Below, piece after piece: positions 1-10,733 of a stretch of DNA of 64,000 nt. The DNA is from Bacillus sp. V3-13 (lineage in GTDB: Bacteria; Bacillota; Bacilli; Bacillales; Cytobacillaceae). The stretch is taken from the NCBI RefSeq assembly GCF_002860165.1, contig NZ_PGUZ01000078.1, forward strand, positions 1 through 64,000, written 5' to 3'. Within the stretch, counting starts at the first letter, position 1, and every line of letters begins with the position of its first letter. The notes below the pieces were generated by a model. It did no database searches, was not told the DNA's origin, and was given only the letters and a program-made list of their open reading frames with translations. A program made the translations under genes and the position numbers.

Positions 1-217
1 CGAGATTTACGAGCGGAATTTGAGATTTACGAGCGGAATTTGAGATTTACGAGCGGAATTTGAGATTTACGAGCGGAATTCGAGATTTACGAGCGGAATT
101 CGAGATTTACGAGCGGAAATCAAAATTTACGAGCGGAATTCGAGATTTACGAGCGGAAATCAAAATTTACGAGCGGAAACTCAAAATTTACGAGCGAACC
201 TTGAAATTTATGAGCGG
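1..217. repeat. 20-bp tandem repeat array, open at the left edge
   Basis: Eleven copies of a unit close to GAGATTTACGAGCGGAATTT follow one another. The core ATTTACGAGCG recurs at 5, 25, 45, 65, 85, 105, 125, 145 and 165, then at 186 and, degenerate, at 207. The early copies are near-identical and the last ones drift (AAATCAAAATTT variants), as expected at the edge of an array. Because 20 is not a multiple of 3, any reading frame repeats only every 60 bases; all frames stay open, so the peptide it could encode is an artefact. The array begins before the window, so its full size is unknown. Function is not known. Confidence 0.9.
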
Positions 218-275
218 CTTTTCGCGGTTCATATCAGCGGAATTAATATATGTGCAAAAGCACCATTGCAATATT

Positions 276-322
276 AAAAAGAGCCTCCTCCAGATTCCAA
301 AGAACTGCAGGAGGCTTTTTGT
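276..322 (+). terminator. Rho-independent terminator
   Basis: GCCTCCTCCAG (283-293) pairs with CTGCAGGAGGC (305-315) with one mismatch, followed by a T-run at 316-320. It probably ends a transcript entering from the left of the window. The stretch 323-436 up to the next gene shows no other clear signal. Confidence 0.75.
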
Positions 323-436
323 CTTGAAAAACTTTTCGGAATAAAAACAGTAAGCTTCAAGAATCACCGCAACCATGCGAATAAACAGCGGTAACTGGGA
401 GAAAAATACGTTTGTTATGGAACAGGAGGTGAAGAG

Positions 437-643
437 ATGGAATCACAAGAGTTGGCGTGGCATGAAACGATGGAAACACATGAAATCCTCAACTTTAAAA
501 CGGTGTGCTTGCTTCGATCAAAATTGATGCAAGGTGTCTGCTTTGATAACGACCTAAAGCGGCTGCTGGAAAAAGATGTGCAACAATCGATTCAAGATGT
601 GAATGAGTTGTTAAATTTTTACCGACAGGCAAAATTAAATTAA
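437..643 (+). CDS. CotF/YraG-like small spore coat protein
   Basis: This 68-residue protein resembles the small members of the CotF-like spore coat family that B. subtilis carries as yraG/yraF-type pairs. The family trait seen here is the stretch HEILNFKTVCLLRSKLMQG followed by a helical LLEKDVQQSIQDVNELLNFY segment. Those small proteins are ferritin-like helical hairpins associated with the spore coat. The start ATG at 437 lies behind a strong AGGAGGTGAAGA ribosome site. It sits 17 bases before a broken partner gene, the arrangement usual for this pair. No convincing sporulation promoter was recognised. The family is assigned from remembered motif similarity. Confidence 0.7.
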   Translation: MESQELAWHETMETHEILNFKTVCLLRSKLMQGVCFDNDLKRLLEKDVQQSIQDVNELLNFYRQAKLN

Positions 644-660
644 ATTGGTGGTGAGAAAGA

Positions 661-756
661 ATGAAAGATTACCTGGATCCCCGGACGCCGAAGGCATGCC
701 CAAGCTTGCTGATTCAGCGATGCATCAAGGTTGTTCTTAAGCCGCATTCAGCATAA
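661..756 (+). pseudogene. Frameshifted, truncated CotF-like spore coat gene
   Basis: An ATG behind GGTGGTGAGAAAG opens a 31-codon frame starting MKDYLDP. From about position 682 the next frame continues as DAEGMPKLADSAM, which is how full-length CotF/YraF-like proteins proceed (MKDYLDP-NAEGMP-LADSA). A single missing base after the CCC codon near 681, probably lost from a run of G, explains the shift. Even in the corrected frame a TAA comes after eighteen codons (738-740) and the remaining roughly 70 residues of the family are absent. This is therefore a remnant of the second gene of the coat-protein pair. Confidence 0.7.
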
Positions 757-770
757 GCAGGATAAAATAA

Positions 771-797
771 ACCCGGTTCAGAACTGGATTTTTTCAT
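771..797 (+). terminator. Rho-independent terminator
   Basis: CCGGTT (773-778) pairs with AACTGG around a CAG loop, with one G-U pair, and is followed by ATTTTTT. It closes the coat-protein transcript. Confidence 0.6.
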
Positions 798-1024
798 TTG
801 TGTTAAGCGCTTTCTTTGATGTTAGAAAATATAACATAAATTACGACTTTCTTCCATATTATATAACATAAAAATTTTCCCCTCATTTTCACTTCCCCTT
901 CCAATAATAAAATCAAAAAAAATAAAAAAAATTTTTTGCCTGATAAATGTGAATCTATCAACAATGTAAGCGGATACATGAAATCAGATAAATCTAAATT
1001 ATCTAATAATTCATCGAAATGGTA
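798..1024. other. AT-rich gap without a gene
   Basis: No open frame with a ribosome site, RNA gene or repeat was recognised here. The stretch contains homopolymer A and T runs around 915-940. The long minus-strand frame across this region (803-1156) has no recognisable content. Confidence 0.5.
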
Positions 1025-1053
1025 TTGACGGGCGCTTGAAATCGGCGTAAGAT
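1025..1053 (+). promoter_or_regulatory. Sigma-A promoter of ilvE
   Basis: TTGACG (1025-1030) and TAAGAT (1048-1053) are separated by 17 bases, giving a predicted start site near 1060, about 135 bases before the ilvE start codon. Confidence 0.6.
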
Positions 1054-1077
1054 AGTCCTCAAATATAAAAACACAGA

Positions 1078-1092
1078 ATTTTTCAGCAAATT
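1078..1092 (+). promoter_or_regulatory. Candidate CodY operator of ilvE
   Basis: ATTTTTCAGCAAATT matches 13 of 15 positions of the CodY consensus AATTTTCWGAAAATT. It lies about 20-30 bases downstream of the predicted start of transcription, a position suited to repression. CodY is the GTP- and branched-chain-amino-acid-sensing repressor of Firmicutes, and the B. subtilis ilvE homologue ybgE is a known target. Confidence 0.5.
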
Positions 1093-1196
1093 TAAAAATG
1101 AATGATGAACGGAGAACATTCCGGTCTATAGCTTTTTTAATCAAAAATTTTACCAATTTAAAGCGTTTGCTGATTACAGTATGGAGGTGCGCTTTT

Positions 1197-2102
1197 GTGT
1201 CCGAACAATGGATTTATTTAAACGGAGAGTACGTGACGAAAGAAAACGCAAAAATATCCGTTTACGATCATGGTTTTTTATACGGCGACGGCATTTTTGA
1301 AGGTATCCGGGTTTACAGCGGCAATATTTTTCGGATGAAGGAACATATGGACCGACTGTACCGGTCAGCTAAATCAATTATGCTGGAAATTCCGTATACG
1401 CAGGAAGAGTTTACAAAAATAATTGTCGAAACCGTTGAAAAGAATCACTTTGAAAACGCCTATATAAGAGTTGTCGTCTCCAGGGGAGTCGGCGACCTCG
1501 GGCTTGATCCTTTTAAATGCAAACAGGCCAATGTCGTGGTTATTGTCGAGCCGCTCGCGATTTTCCCGAAAGAGCTTTATGAAACAGGGCTTGAAATCGT
1601 CACTGTGGCAACAAGAAGAAATCGTCCTGATGTGTTAAGCCCGAAAGTGAAATCATTAAATTACTTAAACAACGTCCTTGTCAGAATTGAAGCCCATCTC
1701 GCCAATGTAAGTGAAGCGCTGATGCTGAATGACCAGGGGTATGTGGCTGAGGGCTCGGCAGACAACGTTTTTATTATCAAGGATAACAAGTTCTATACTC
1801 CGCCCGGCTACATCGGGGCGCTTGAAGGAATTACAAGAAACGCCGTGATGGAAATTGCTGTTGAACTTGGTTATGAAATGAAAGAAGAACCGTTCACAAG
1901 GCATGATGTATACACAGCTGATGAAGTGTTCCTGACTGGAACGGCAGCCGAAGTCATCGCAGTCGTCAAGGTTGACGGAAGAGTGATCGGCGATGGTGCC
2001 CCGGGCGTGCATACAAAAAAACTTCTTGAAAAATTCAGGGAAAGAGTTGTTTCTGAAGGCGTAAAAGTGTATTCGCAAAATACAGCATCACATGTCAGCT
2101 AA
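1197..2102 (+). CDS. ilvE: Branched-chain amino acid aminotransferase
   Basis: IlvE transfers the amino group between glutamate and the 2-oxo acids of leucine, isoleucine and valine, the last step of their synthesis, in the cytoplasm. The 301-residue protein is a class IV PLP aminotransferase: YDHGFLYGDGIFEGIRVY near the start, the PLP-binding lysine K152 in VKSLNYLNNVL, and EGSADNVFI plus LEGITRN for cofactor phosphate contacts. The GTG at 1197 is chosen because GGAGGTG sits just upstream and homologues begin here (xxQxIYLNGE); the frame is open further upstream but without homologous sequence. It lies directly before the T-box leader of ilvB, so read-through from the ilvE promoter could also feed the ilv-leu operon. 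Confidence 0.95.
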   Translation: MSEQWIYLNGEYVTKENAKISVYDHGFLYGDGIFEGIRVYSGNIFRMKEHMDRLYRSAKSIMLEIPYTQEEFTKIIVETVEKNHFENAYIRVVVSRGVGDLGLDPFKCKQANVVVIVEPLAIFPKELYETGLEIVTVATRRNRPDVLSPKVKSLNYLNNVLVRIEAHLANVSEALMLNDQGYVAEGSADNVFIIKDNKFYTPPGYIGALEGITRNAVMEIAVELGYEMKEEPFTRHDVYTADEVFLTGTAAEVIAVVKVDGRVIGDGAPGVHTKKLLEKFRERVVSEGVKVYSQNTASHVS

Positions 2103-2109
2103 ATATCGA

Positions 2110-2420
2110 AAAAGCGCAGAAGAGGATAAGTAGCTTTATGCCATGGAATCTACAGAGAGCCGGATGAGCTGAGAACCGGCGAGACCAGCATTTAGTGAAC
2201 TCACCTCCGAGTATCGGCTTGAACGGTAACTTCAAGTAGGGCCGGTCGGGTGTTACGGCACCCGTTACGAAAACGAGCAGCGAAAAAATCGCTGTTCATG
2301 AGTGCACGCAAACGTTTTTTGCGTGAACAAGGGTGGTACCGTGGAACAGGTTATCAAAGCCTTTTCATCCCTTTGTCTAAACAATTTAGGCAACTTTTGG
2401 GGTGGGGAGGCTTTTTCTAT
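2110..2420 (+). promoter_or_regulatory. T-box riboswitch, leucine-type, of the ilv-leu operon
   Basis: The leader carries the usual T-box parts in order: AGAGGATAAGTAG at the 5' base, a long Stem I, a specifier region GAA-CTC-ACC with the leucine codon CTC at 2200-2202, the conserved GGGTGGTACC (2331-2340), and a terminator whose AAAGCCT (from 2356) pairs with AGGCTTT before a T-run (to about 2417). Uncharged tRNA-Leu binding would favour the antiterminator and let ilvB onward be transcribed. The leader starts within about 10 bases of the ilvE stop, so its promoter is either inside ilvE or is the ilvE promoter itself; no strong internal promoter was seen. Confidence 0.92.
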
Positions 2421-2486
2421 TTGGAAAAAATGGACGCTCAAGCAAGCGTAAAGGTTATTTAACAAGTTAGAGGAGGTCAACAATCA

Positions 2487-4202
2487 ATGTTGCAGGAAGC
2501 TGCCTTTAAGGAAAAAAAGGCTGAACAGAAAGCGATTAGCGGTGCAGAGCTACTGCTCGAATCGTTGGAGAAGGAAAACGTTGAAGTGATTTTCGGCTAT
2601 CCCGGCGGAGCTGTTTTGCCGATCTACGACAAGCTCTATCATTCAAAAATCATGCATGTGCTGCCAAGGCATGAACAGGGTGGAATTCATGCGGCGGAAG
2701 GCTACGCAAGAATTACCGGGAAACCTGGAGTCGTGATAGCCACTTCGGGTCCTGGAGCGACAAACATTGTGACAGGGCTTACCGACGCGCTGATGGATTC
2801 GCTCCCGCTAGTTGTATTCACGGGCCAGGTGGCGACAGGAGTAATTGGGACAGATGCTTTCCAGGAAGCGGATATTCTTGGGATTACAACCCCGATTACG
2901 AAATACAATTACCAGATTCGCAACATTGAAGATATTCCCCGCATCGTCAAAGAAGCCTTCTACATTGCAAGCAGCGGCCGGCCGGGCCCGGTACTGATCG
3001 ATGTGCCGAAGGACATGGCGGCAATGGCGGCCGTGCCGCCGGAAGAACAGGAAATTGAACTGCCTGGCTATCAGCCGAATCTACAGCCGAACTATTTGCA
3101 AATCAGAAAATTGACGGAGGCCGTCAGCAGGGCGAAACGTCCCGTCATTCTGGCAGGTGCAGGTGTGTTGCATGCAAGAGCAACCAACGAATTAATGCAA
3201 TATGCCGAGCAGCAGCAGCTTCCCGTTGTCCATACACTGCTCGGGCTTGGCGGATTTCCAGCAGGCCATCGATTGTCACTCGGGATGGCCGGGATGCATG
3301 GCTGTTATACGGCAAACATGGCTTTATACGAATGCGATCTCCTGATCAACGTTGGCGCGAGGTTTGATGACAGGCTGACCGGTAATTTACGACACTTTGC
3401 CCCGAACGCAACCGTTGCCCATATCGACATCGATCCTGCTGAAATCGGCAAGAATATCCCGACACAAATTCCGATTGTAGCCGATGCAAAACAAGCTTTA
3501 GCGCAAATGGTTGGACAGGAAGGCAAACCCCCTGAACATAAGGAGTGGCTGGACACCCTGAATTCATGGAAACAAAAGCATCCTTTTCATTATGAAGCTG
3601 GCGCCGCCTTAAAGCCGCAAAAAGTAATCGAGATGCTTTATGAAAAGACAAACGGCGAAGCGATTGTCGTGACCGATGTCGGCCAGCATCAAATGTGGGC
3701 TGCCCAATATTATCCGCTTAAGAACCCTGATCGGTGGGTGACTTCCGGGGGACTCGGCACGATGGGCTTCGGGCTTCCGGCCAGCATTGGCGCACAGCTC
3801 GCCGATCCGGATGCATGTGTGCTGGCGATTCTCGGCGATGGCGGCTTTCAAATGTCGACCCAGGAACTGGCGGTCATTGCCGAAATGCAGCTTCCGGTAA
3901 AAATCGTGATTCTCAACAACGGAGCGCTCGGCATGGTAAGGCAATGGCAGGAAATCTTTTACGAATCCCGCTTTTCACACAGCAAGTTCTCGATGCAGCC
4001 TTCGTTCGTAAAACTGGCAGAAGCTTATGGAATCAAAGGTTACGAGATTAATTCCCCCGAAGAAGCAAATGCGGTTTTAAATCAAGTTTTGCATGACAGG
4101 GAACCCGTTTTACTCGATTTCAGGGTTGAGCCGGATGAAAATGTCTACCCGATGATTGCACCGGGGAAAGGAATTCATGAGATGGTAGGTGTTAAAAAGT
4201 GA
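2487..4202 (+). CDS. ilvB: Acetolactate synthase, large catalytic subunit
   Basis: IlvB condenses two pyruvates to acetolactate, or pyruvate with 2-oxobutyrate, the first common step to valine, leucine and isoleucine. The 571-residue protein has the three-domain ThDP-enzyme layout: an N-terminal pyrimidine domain with the catalytic glutamate E63 in [16 protein letters not shown], a central FAD/DHS-like domain, and a C-terminal pyrophosphate domain whose ThDP-Mg motif starts GDGGFQM at residue 450 and ends ILNN. The start ATG follows GAGGAGG closely. It overlaps the regulatory subunit gene by four bases, implying translational coupling. Expression is controlled by the T-box upstream. Confidence 0.97.
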   Translation: MLQEAAFKEKKAEQKAISGAELLLESLEKENVEVIFGYPGGAVLPIYDKLYHSKIMHVLPRHEQGGIHAAEGYARITGKPGVVIATSGPGATNIVTGLTDALMDSLPLVVFTGQVATGVIGTDAFQEADILGITTPITKYNYQIRNIEDIPRIVKEAFYIASSGRPGPVLIDVPKDMAAMAAVPPEEQEIELPGYQPNLQPNYLQIRKLTEAVSRAKRPVILAGAGVLHARATNELMQYAEQQQLPVVHTLLGLGGFPAGHRLSLGMAGMHGCYTANMALYECDLLINVGARFDDRLTGNLRHFAPNATVAHIDIDPAEIGKNIPTQIPIVADAKQALAQMVGQEGKPPEHKEWLDTLNSWKQKHPFHYEAGAALKPQKVIEMLYEKTNGEAIVVTDVGQHQMWAAQYYPLKNPDRWVTSGGLGTMGFGLPASIGAQLADPDACVLAILGDGGFQMSTQELAVIAEMQLPVKIVILNNGALGMVRQWQEIFYESRFSHSKFSMQPSFVKLAEAYGIKGYEINSPEEANAVLNQVLHDREPVLLDFRVEPDENVYPMIAPGKGIHEMVGVKK

Positions 4203-4717
4203 AAAGGATTATCTCACTGACTGTTCTCAACCGGCCGGGCGTGTTAAATCGAATTACCAACCTGTTTTCCAAGCGGAATTACAACATCGAAAGTATTTCG
4301 GTCGGGCATTCGGAACAGGAAGGGATATCGAGAATCACGTGTGCCGTACATGTGGAGAACGACAGGGTGGTTGAACAAATCGCCAAACAGCTGAACAAAC
4401 AAATCGACGTTATAAAAGTAGCCGATATTACCGACCAGGATATCGTTGCCCGGGAGCTGGCGCTCATTAAAGTTCTCGTAACTGCAAATACAAGAACGGA
4501 AATTTACTCGCTCATTGAACCGTTCCGCGCTTCGGTGATCGATGTCAGCAAGGACAGCCTCGTGATTCAGATAACGGGCGAGTCGGACAAAATCGAAGCG
4601 TTTATTGAACTGATCAAACCATATGGAATCAAGGAGCTGGCAAGAACGGGAACTACCGCTTTTCCAAGGGGTACCCAGCGCTCGCTGCAATCCAATAAAA
4701 CTTACTCAATTGTCTAA
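4199..4717 (+). CDS. ilvH: Acetolactate synthase, small regulatory subunit
   Basis: The 172-residue protein starts with an ACT domain ([29 protein letters not shown]), the valine-binding fold that gives feedback inhibition and activates IlvB. The C-terminal half ([19 protein letters not shown]) is the second ACT-like domain of the family. The GTG start at 4199 overlaps the ilvB stop (GTGA). It is also named ilvN in other bacteria. Confidence 0.95.
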   Translation: MKRIISLTVLNRPGVLNRITNLFSKRNYNIESISVGHSEQEGISRITCAVHVENDRVVEQIAKQLNKQIDVIKVADITDQDIVARELALIKVLVTANTRTEIYSLIEPFRASVIDVSKDSLVIQITGESDKIEAFIELIKPYGIKELARTGTTAFPRGTQRSLQSNKTYSIV

Positions 4718-4752
4718 AAAACTACTATTTTTATAATCAGGAAGGAAGATGA

Positions 4753-7309
<2,557 letters not shown>

Positions 7310-7330
7310 TTTATGCGGCCTTAAATAATG

Positions 7331-7429
7331 GCAATCGGCGTATCGCCGATTGCTTCAAGTCCCAGATCCGGCCTCTCACATCATGAGAATATGATAATTT
7401 TCGAAGCGGTTGGCTTCAATTTATCATAT
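7331..7429 (+). other. Two stem-loops between leuA and leuB
   Basis: The first is a perfect 10-bp stem GCAATCGGCG/CGCCGATTGC (7331-7353) with a 3-base loop and no T-run. The second is a long, imperfect stem built from ATATGATAA...GAAGC (7389-7407) and GCTTC...TTATCATAT (7413-7429). Neither looks like a terminator. The B. subtilis ilv-leu mRNA is known to be cut and its fragments to have different stabilities, so these may mark a processing or stability boundary here; that role is inferred. Confidence 0.6.
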
Positions 7430-7478
7430 ATCAAGCTTTAAGAAACCACCCAAATCTAAATTGACGGAGGGATAATAG

Positions 7479-8591
7479 ATGAAGAAAAGAATCGCGGTGC
7501 TTCCCGGCGATGGAATCGGCAAAGAAGTCACAAAAGGAGCGATTGAAGTTTTACAGGCGATCGGAGAAAGATTCGGACATCAATTCTATTTTTCTTACGG
7601 GAAAATTGGCGGCGAAGCGATTGATGATTCCGGCATACCTCTTCCCGAAGAGACTGTGCAGTTTTGCCGCGAGAGCGATGCGGTGCTGCTTGGCGCAGTC
7701 GGGGGCCCGAAATGGGATCGCCTCCCTGTTGATCTCCGTCCGGAAAGAGGATTGTTGAAGCTTCGCAAAGACCTTGATTTATACGCAAATTTACGGCCGA
7801 CGAGCTTCTATTCAAGCCTTGCCGATTCCTCCCCTTTGCGCAGAGAGGTGATCGAAGGTGTTGACCTGCTGATGGTAAGGGAATTGACAGGCGGCCTCTA
7901 TTTTGGAAAACCAAGCGAGCGCACGAGCCGAAATGGTGAGGAGGCAGCAGTTGATACGCTCTTTTATCGGCGCGAAGAGGTTGAAAGGGTGATCGAGACC
8001 GCGTTTGAGCTGGCAAGCAAGCGCAGCAAGAAGGTCACTTCGGTTGACAAAGCAAACGTTCTTGAATCAAGCCGAATGTGGCGGGAAGTTGCTGAAGAAA
8101 CTGCCAGGAAGTATCCGGATGTTGAACTCACAAACATGCTTGTCGATAATGCAGCGATGCAGATGATCAAGAATCCGAAACAATTTGATGTCGTCGTAAC
8201 GGAAAACATGTTTGGCGATATTTTAAGCGATGAAGCCTCGGTGTTAACCGGATCGCTTGGCATGCTGCCATCTGCAAGCTTATCGTTATCCGGACCGTAC
8301 TTATATGAGCCGATCCATGGATCCGCCCCGGATATTGAAGGGAAAAATATTGCCAATCCAGTCGGGATGATTTTATCGGCGGCAATGATGCTCCGTTTAT
8401 CGTTTGGAATGGAAGAAGAGGCTAATGCTGTTGAAAAAGCGGTAGTCCAGGTTCTCGAAGCCGGCTTCCGGACACGGGATATCGCTGCTTTTGGAAAACC
8501 TGCGGCCACGACAACGGATATGGCCGGAGAAATAAAAGCGACTCTTCTTGATAATGAAGCAATCTTGAATATTATGGACGCTTACGCGTAA
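7479..8591 (+). CDS. leuB: 3-isopropylmalate dehydrogenase
   Basis: LeuB oxidises 3-isopropylmalate with NAD to the 2-oxo acid that decarboxylates to 2-oxoisocaproate. The 370-residue protein belongs to the isocitrate/isopropylmalate dehydrogenase family: LPGDGIGKEV at residues 8-17, the substrate arginine region LRPERGLLKLRKDLDLYANLRP, the metal-binding NMFGDILSDEAS, and the NAD site PIHGSAPDIEGKNIANPVG. The ATG follows GGAGGGAT. The 169-base gap before it holds two stem-loops. Confidence 0.96.
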   Translation: MKKRIAVLPGDGIGKEVTKGAIEVLQAIGERFGHQFYFSYGKIGGEAIDDSGIPLPEETVQFCRESDAVLLGAVGGPKWDRLPVDLRPERGLLKLRKDLDLYANLRPTSFYSSLADSSPLRREVIEGVDLLMVRELTGGLYFGKPSERTSRNGEEAAVDTLFYRREEVERVIETAFELASKRSKKVTSVDKANVLESSRMWREVAEETARKYPDVELTNMLVDNAAMQMIKNPKQFDVVVTENMFGDILSDEASVLTGSLGMLPSASLSLSGPYLYEPIHGSAPDIEGKNIANPVGMILSAAMMLRLSFGMEEEANAVEKAVVQVLEAGFRTRDIAAFGKPAATTTDMAGEIKATLLDNEAILNIMDAYA

Positions 8592-8632
8592 GATGCGGCT
8601 AAATGAATGCTTAATAAGAAAGGGATGACAGG

Positions 8633-10045
8633 ATGGCGAAATCAATTATCGACAAGGTATGGGAAAAGCATGTTGTCCACCGGGAAGACGGGAAACCGGA
8701 TTTATTATATATTGACCTCCATTTGGTGCACGAAGTAACCTCCCCACAAGCTTTTTCCGGCCTTAGAATGAAAAATCGAAAGGTAAGGCGGCCGGATCGG
8801 ACGTTTGCGACGATGGACCATAATGTTCCGACGATGGGCCGTTTTCAAATCAACGATGAAATCGCCCTTAATCAAATGAATGCCCTGCAGCAAAACTGTG
8901 AAGAATTTGAAGTGCCGATTGCCGATTTATCAAGCCCGGAGCAAGGAATTGTCCATGTTATCGGCCCTGAGCTTGGACTGACCCAGCCGGGGATGACGGT
9001 TGTCTGCGGTGACAGCCATACTTCGACCCATGGTGCCTTCGGGGCGCTGGCGTTTGGGATTGGAACAAGCGAAGTCGAGCATGTTTTGGCAACCCAGACA
9101 TTATGGCAGACAAAACCGAAAACGCTGAAGCTTGAAATTTCAGGAAAGCTGTCAGCCGGTGTCACCGCCAAGGACGTTATCTTATTTATTCTTGCAAAAT
9201 ACGGCATTAAATTTGGAACAGGATATGTGATTGAATATTGCGGCGAAGTCATTGAAAACATGTCAATGGAAGAGCGGATGACCGTTTGCAATATGTCGAT
9301 TGAGGGTGGGGCGAAAGCCGGCCTGGTCAGTCCTGATCACACGACATTTTCCTATTTGAAGGGGAGAAAGTATGCTCCAAAAGGAGAAGAATTTGAGAGA
9401 AAGGTGAACGAGTGGCTGGCGCTTGCATCCGACGCAGATGCCGAATATGACAAAGAGCTCCACATCAAAGGGGAAGAAATCACACCAATGGTGAGCTGGG
9501 GTACCAACCCGTCAATGACGGCCCCGATCTCCGGCCATATCCCGTTTTCTGCCGATCTTGACAGTGAAACGGAAAAAAGGTCGTTGCAAAGAGCTTTGGA
9601 GTATATGGGCTTGCAAGAAGGCATGAGAATGGATGAAATCAACATTCAGTATGTTTTTATCGGCTCATGTACAAATTCACGGATTGAAGACCTTCGGGCC
9701 GCAGCTGAAATCGCGCGTGGCAAAAAGGTTCACAGCGGCGTAAGGGCATTGGTCGTTCCTGGTTCACAGCAGGTTAAAAAGCAGGCCGAAGAAGAAGGGC
9801 TCTCGCAAATTTTTATTGAGGCCGGTTTTGAATGGAGAGAATCGGGTTGCAGCATGTGTTTGAGCATGAATGCAGACATTGTTCCGGCAGGCTACCATTG
9901 TGCATCGACATCGAACCGCAATTTTGAAGGCCGTCAGGGAGCGGGGGCGAGAACACATCTTGTCAGTCCGGCAATGGCTGCCGCCGCTGCCATCCACGGA
10001 CGATTCGTCGACATCAGAAGCCTGGCTGCAGCAGAAACGGTATAG
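8633..10045 (+). CDS. leuC: 3-isopropylmalate dehydratase, large subunit
   Basis: With LeuD this forms isopropylmalate isomerase, which converts 2- to 3-isopropylmalate. The 470-residue protein is an aconitase-type iron-sulfur enzyme: [20 protein letters not shown], then cluster ligands C346 in GSCTNSR and C406/C409 in CSMC. The ATG follows AAGGGATGACAGG. It is separated from leuD by 14 bases. Confidence 0.97.
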   Translation: MAKSIIDKVWEKHVVHREDGKPDLLYIDLHLVHEVTSPQAFSGLRMKNRKVRRPDRTFATMDHNVPTMGRFQINDEIALNQMNALQQNCEEFEVPIADLSSPEQGIVHVIGPELGLTQPGMTVVCGDSHTSTHGAFGALAFGIGTSEVEHVLATQTLWQTKPKTLKLEISGKLSAGVTAKDVILFILAKYGIKFGTGYVIEYCGEVIENMSMEERMTVCNMSIEGGAKAGLVSPDHTTFSYLKGRKYAPKGEEFERKVNEWLALASDADAEYDKELHIKGEEITPMVSWGTNPSMTAPISGHIPFSADLDSETEKRSLQRALEYMGLQEGMRMDEINIQYVFIGSCTNSRIEDLRAAAEIARGKKVHSGVRALVVPGSQQVKKQAEEEGLSQIFIEAGFEWRESGCSMCLSMNADIVPAGYHCASTSNRNFEGRQGAGARTHLVSPAMAAAAAIHGRFVDIRSLAAAETV

Positions 10046-10059
10046 AGGAGGAGTCTCAC

Positions 10060-10641
10060 GTGTCGGAATTAGCTAATTTTACAGGGAAAGCAGCCGCAAT
10101 GGACCGGGCCAATGTCGATACAGACCAGATTATTCCAAAGCAATTTTTGAAGCGGATTGAGAAAACGGGCTTTGGCCAATTTCTGTTCTACGACTGGAGA
10201 TACCATGCTGACGGCAGCTTAAACAAAGAATTTGAATTAAACCGGCCGGAAAATGAAGGCGCGGAAATCCTGATCGCAAATGAAAATTTCGGCTGTGGAT
10301 CTTCCCGGGAACATGCACCATGGGCGCTTTTGGATTATGGCTTTAAAGTGATCATTGCCCCTTCGTTTGCCGATATCTTTTATCAAAACTGCTTAAAGAA
10401 CGGGATTGTTCCTATTTCACTATCTGATGAAGAAGTCGGCTATTTGATCAGTAAAGCGAAGAGTGGGCCGTGTTTTCTTACCGTCAAACTTGAGGAAGAA
10501 AAGATTCATGATGATGCCGGCTTTGAAGCTTCGTTTACGATTCACCCTTACTGGAAAAAGCTCCTTCTTCATGGCTGGGATGAAATTGAAATAACTCTTC
10601 AATATGAAGATAAAATCCTTTCTTACGAACATAACTTGTAG
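10060..10641 (+). CDS. leuD: 3-isopropylmalate dehydratase, small subunit
   Basis: The 193-residue swivel-domain subunit of isopropylmalate isomerase. It shows NVDTDQIIPKQFLKRI near the start and NFGCGSSREHAPWAL, the substrate-binding loop of the family, near residue 75. GTG at 10060 is chosen because GAGGAGG precedes it and homologues start here. It is the last gene of the ilv-leu operon; a terminator follows immediately. Confidence 0.96.
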   Translation: MSELANFTGKAAAMDRANVDTDQIIPKQFLKRIEKTGFGQFLFYDWRYHADGSLNKEFELNRPENEGAEILIANENFGCGSSREHAPWALLDYGFKVIIAPSFADIFYQNCLKNGIVPISLSDEEVGYLISKAKSGPCFLTVKLEEEKIHDDAGFEASFTIHPYWKKLLLHGWDEIEITLQYEDKILSYEHNL

Positions 10642-10672
10642 AGATTCACAGTCTTCTTCTGTGAATCTTTTT
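10642..10672 (+). terminator. Terminator of the ilv-leu operon
   Basis: A perfect 10-bp stem AGATTCACAG/CTGTGAATCT with a 7-base loop is followed by TTTTT, directly after the leuD stop. Confidence 0.9.
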
Positions 10673-10733
10673 GATTTTCTTACTGTTCATGCTAAACTTA
10701 CTTTAACTTTTACAGTAAGGCGGTTTTACATAC

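Noticed and set aside
1-217. CRISPR array
   Set aside because: Repeats are directly abutting with no unique spacers, and no cas genes are in the window.
60-344. A 94-codon frame encoding a periodic peptide
   Set aside because: It is read from the 20-bp tandem repeat, where every frame is open; it has no ribosome site and runs into a terminator.
674-705. Resemblance to a cloning-vector polylinker (GGATCCCCGG and GCATGCCCAAGCTTG)
   Set aside because: The same bases encode the conserved DP-x-AEGMPKLADSA segment of a coat-protein family, and the order and spacing of sites do not match a common polylinker, so chance is the better explanation.
803-1156. A 117-codon minus-strand frame
   Set aside because: AT-rich, no recognisable content, and it overlaps the ilvE promoter and candidate operator.
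7331-7353. Perfect hairpin as a terminator after leuA
   Set aside because: No T-run follows, and leuBCD must be expressed with the operon.
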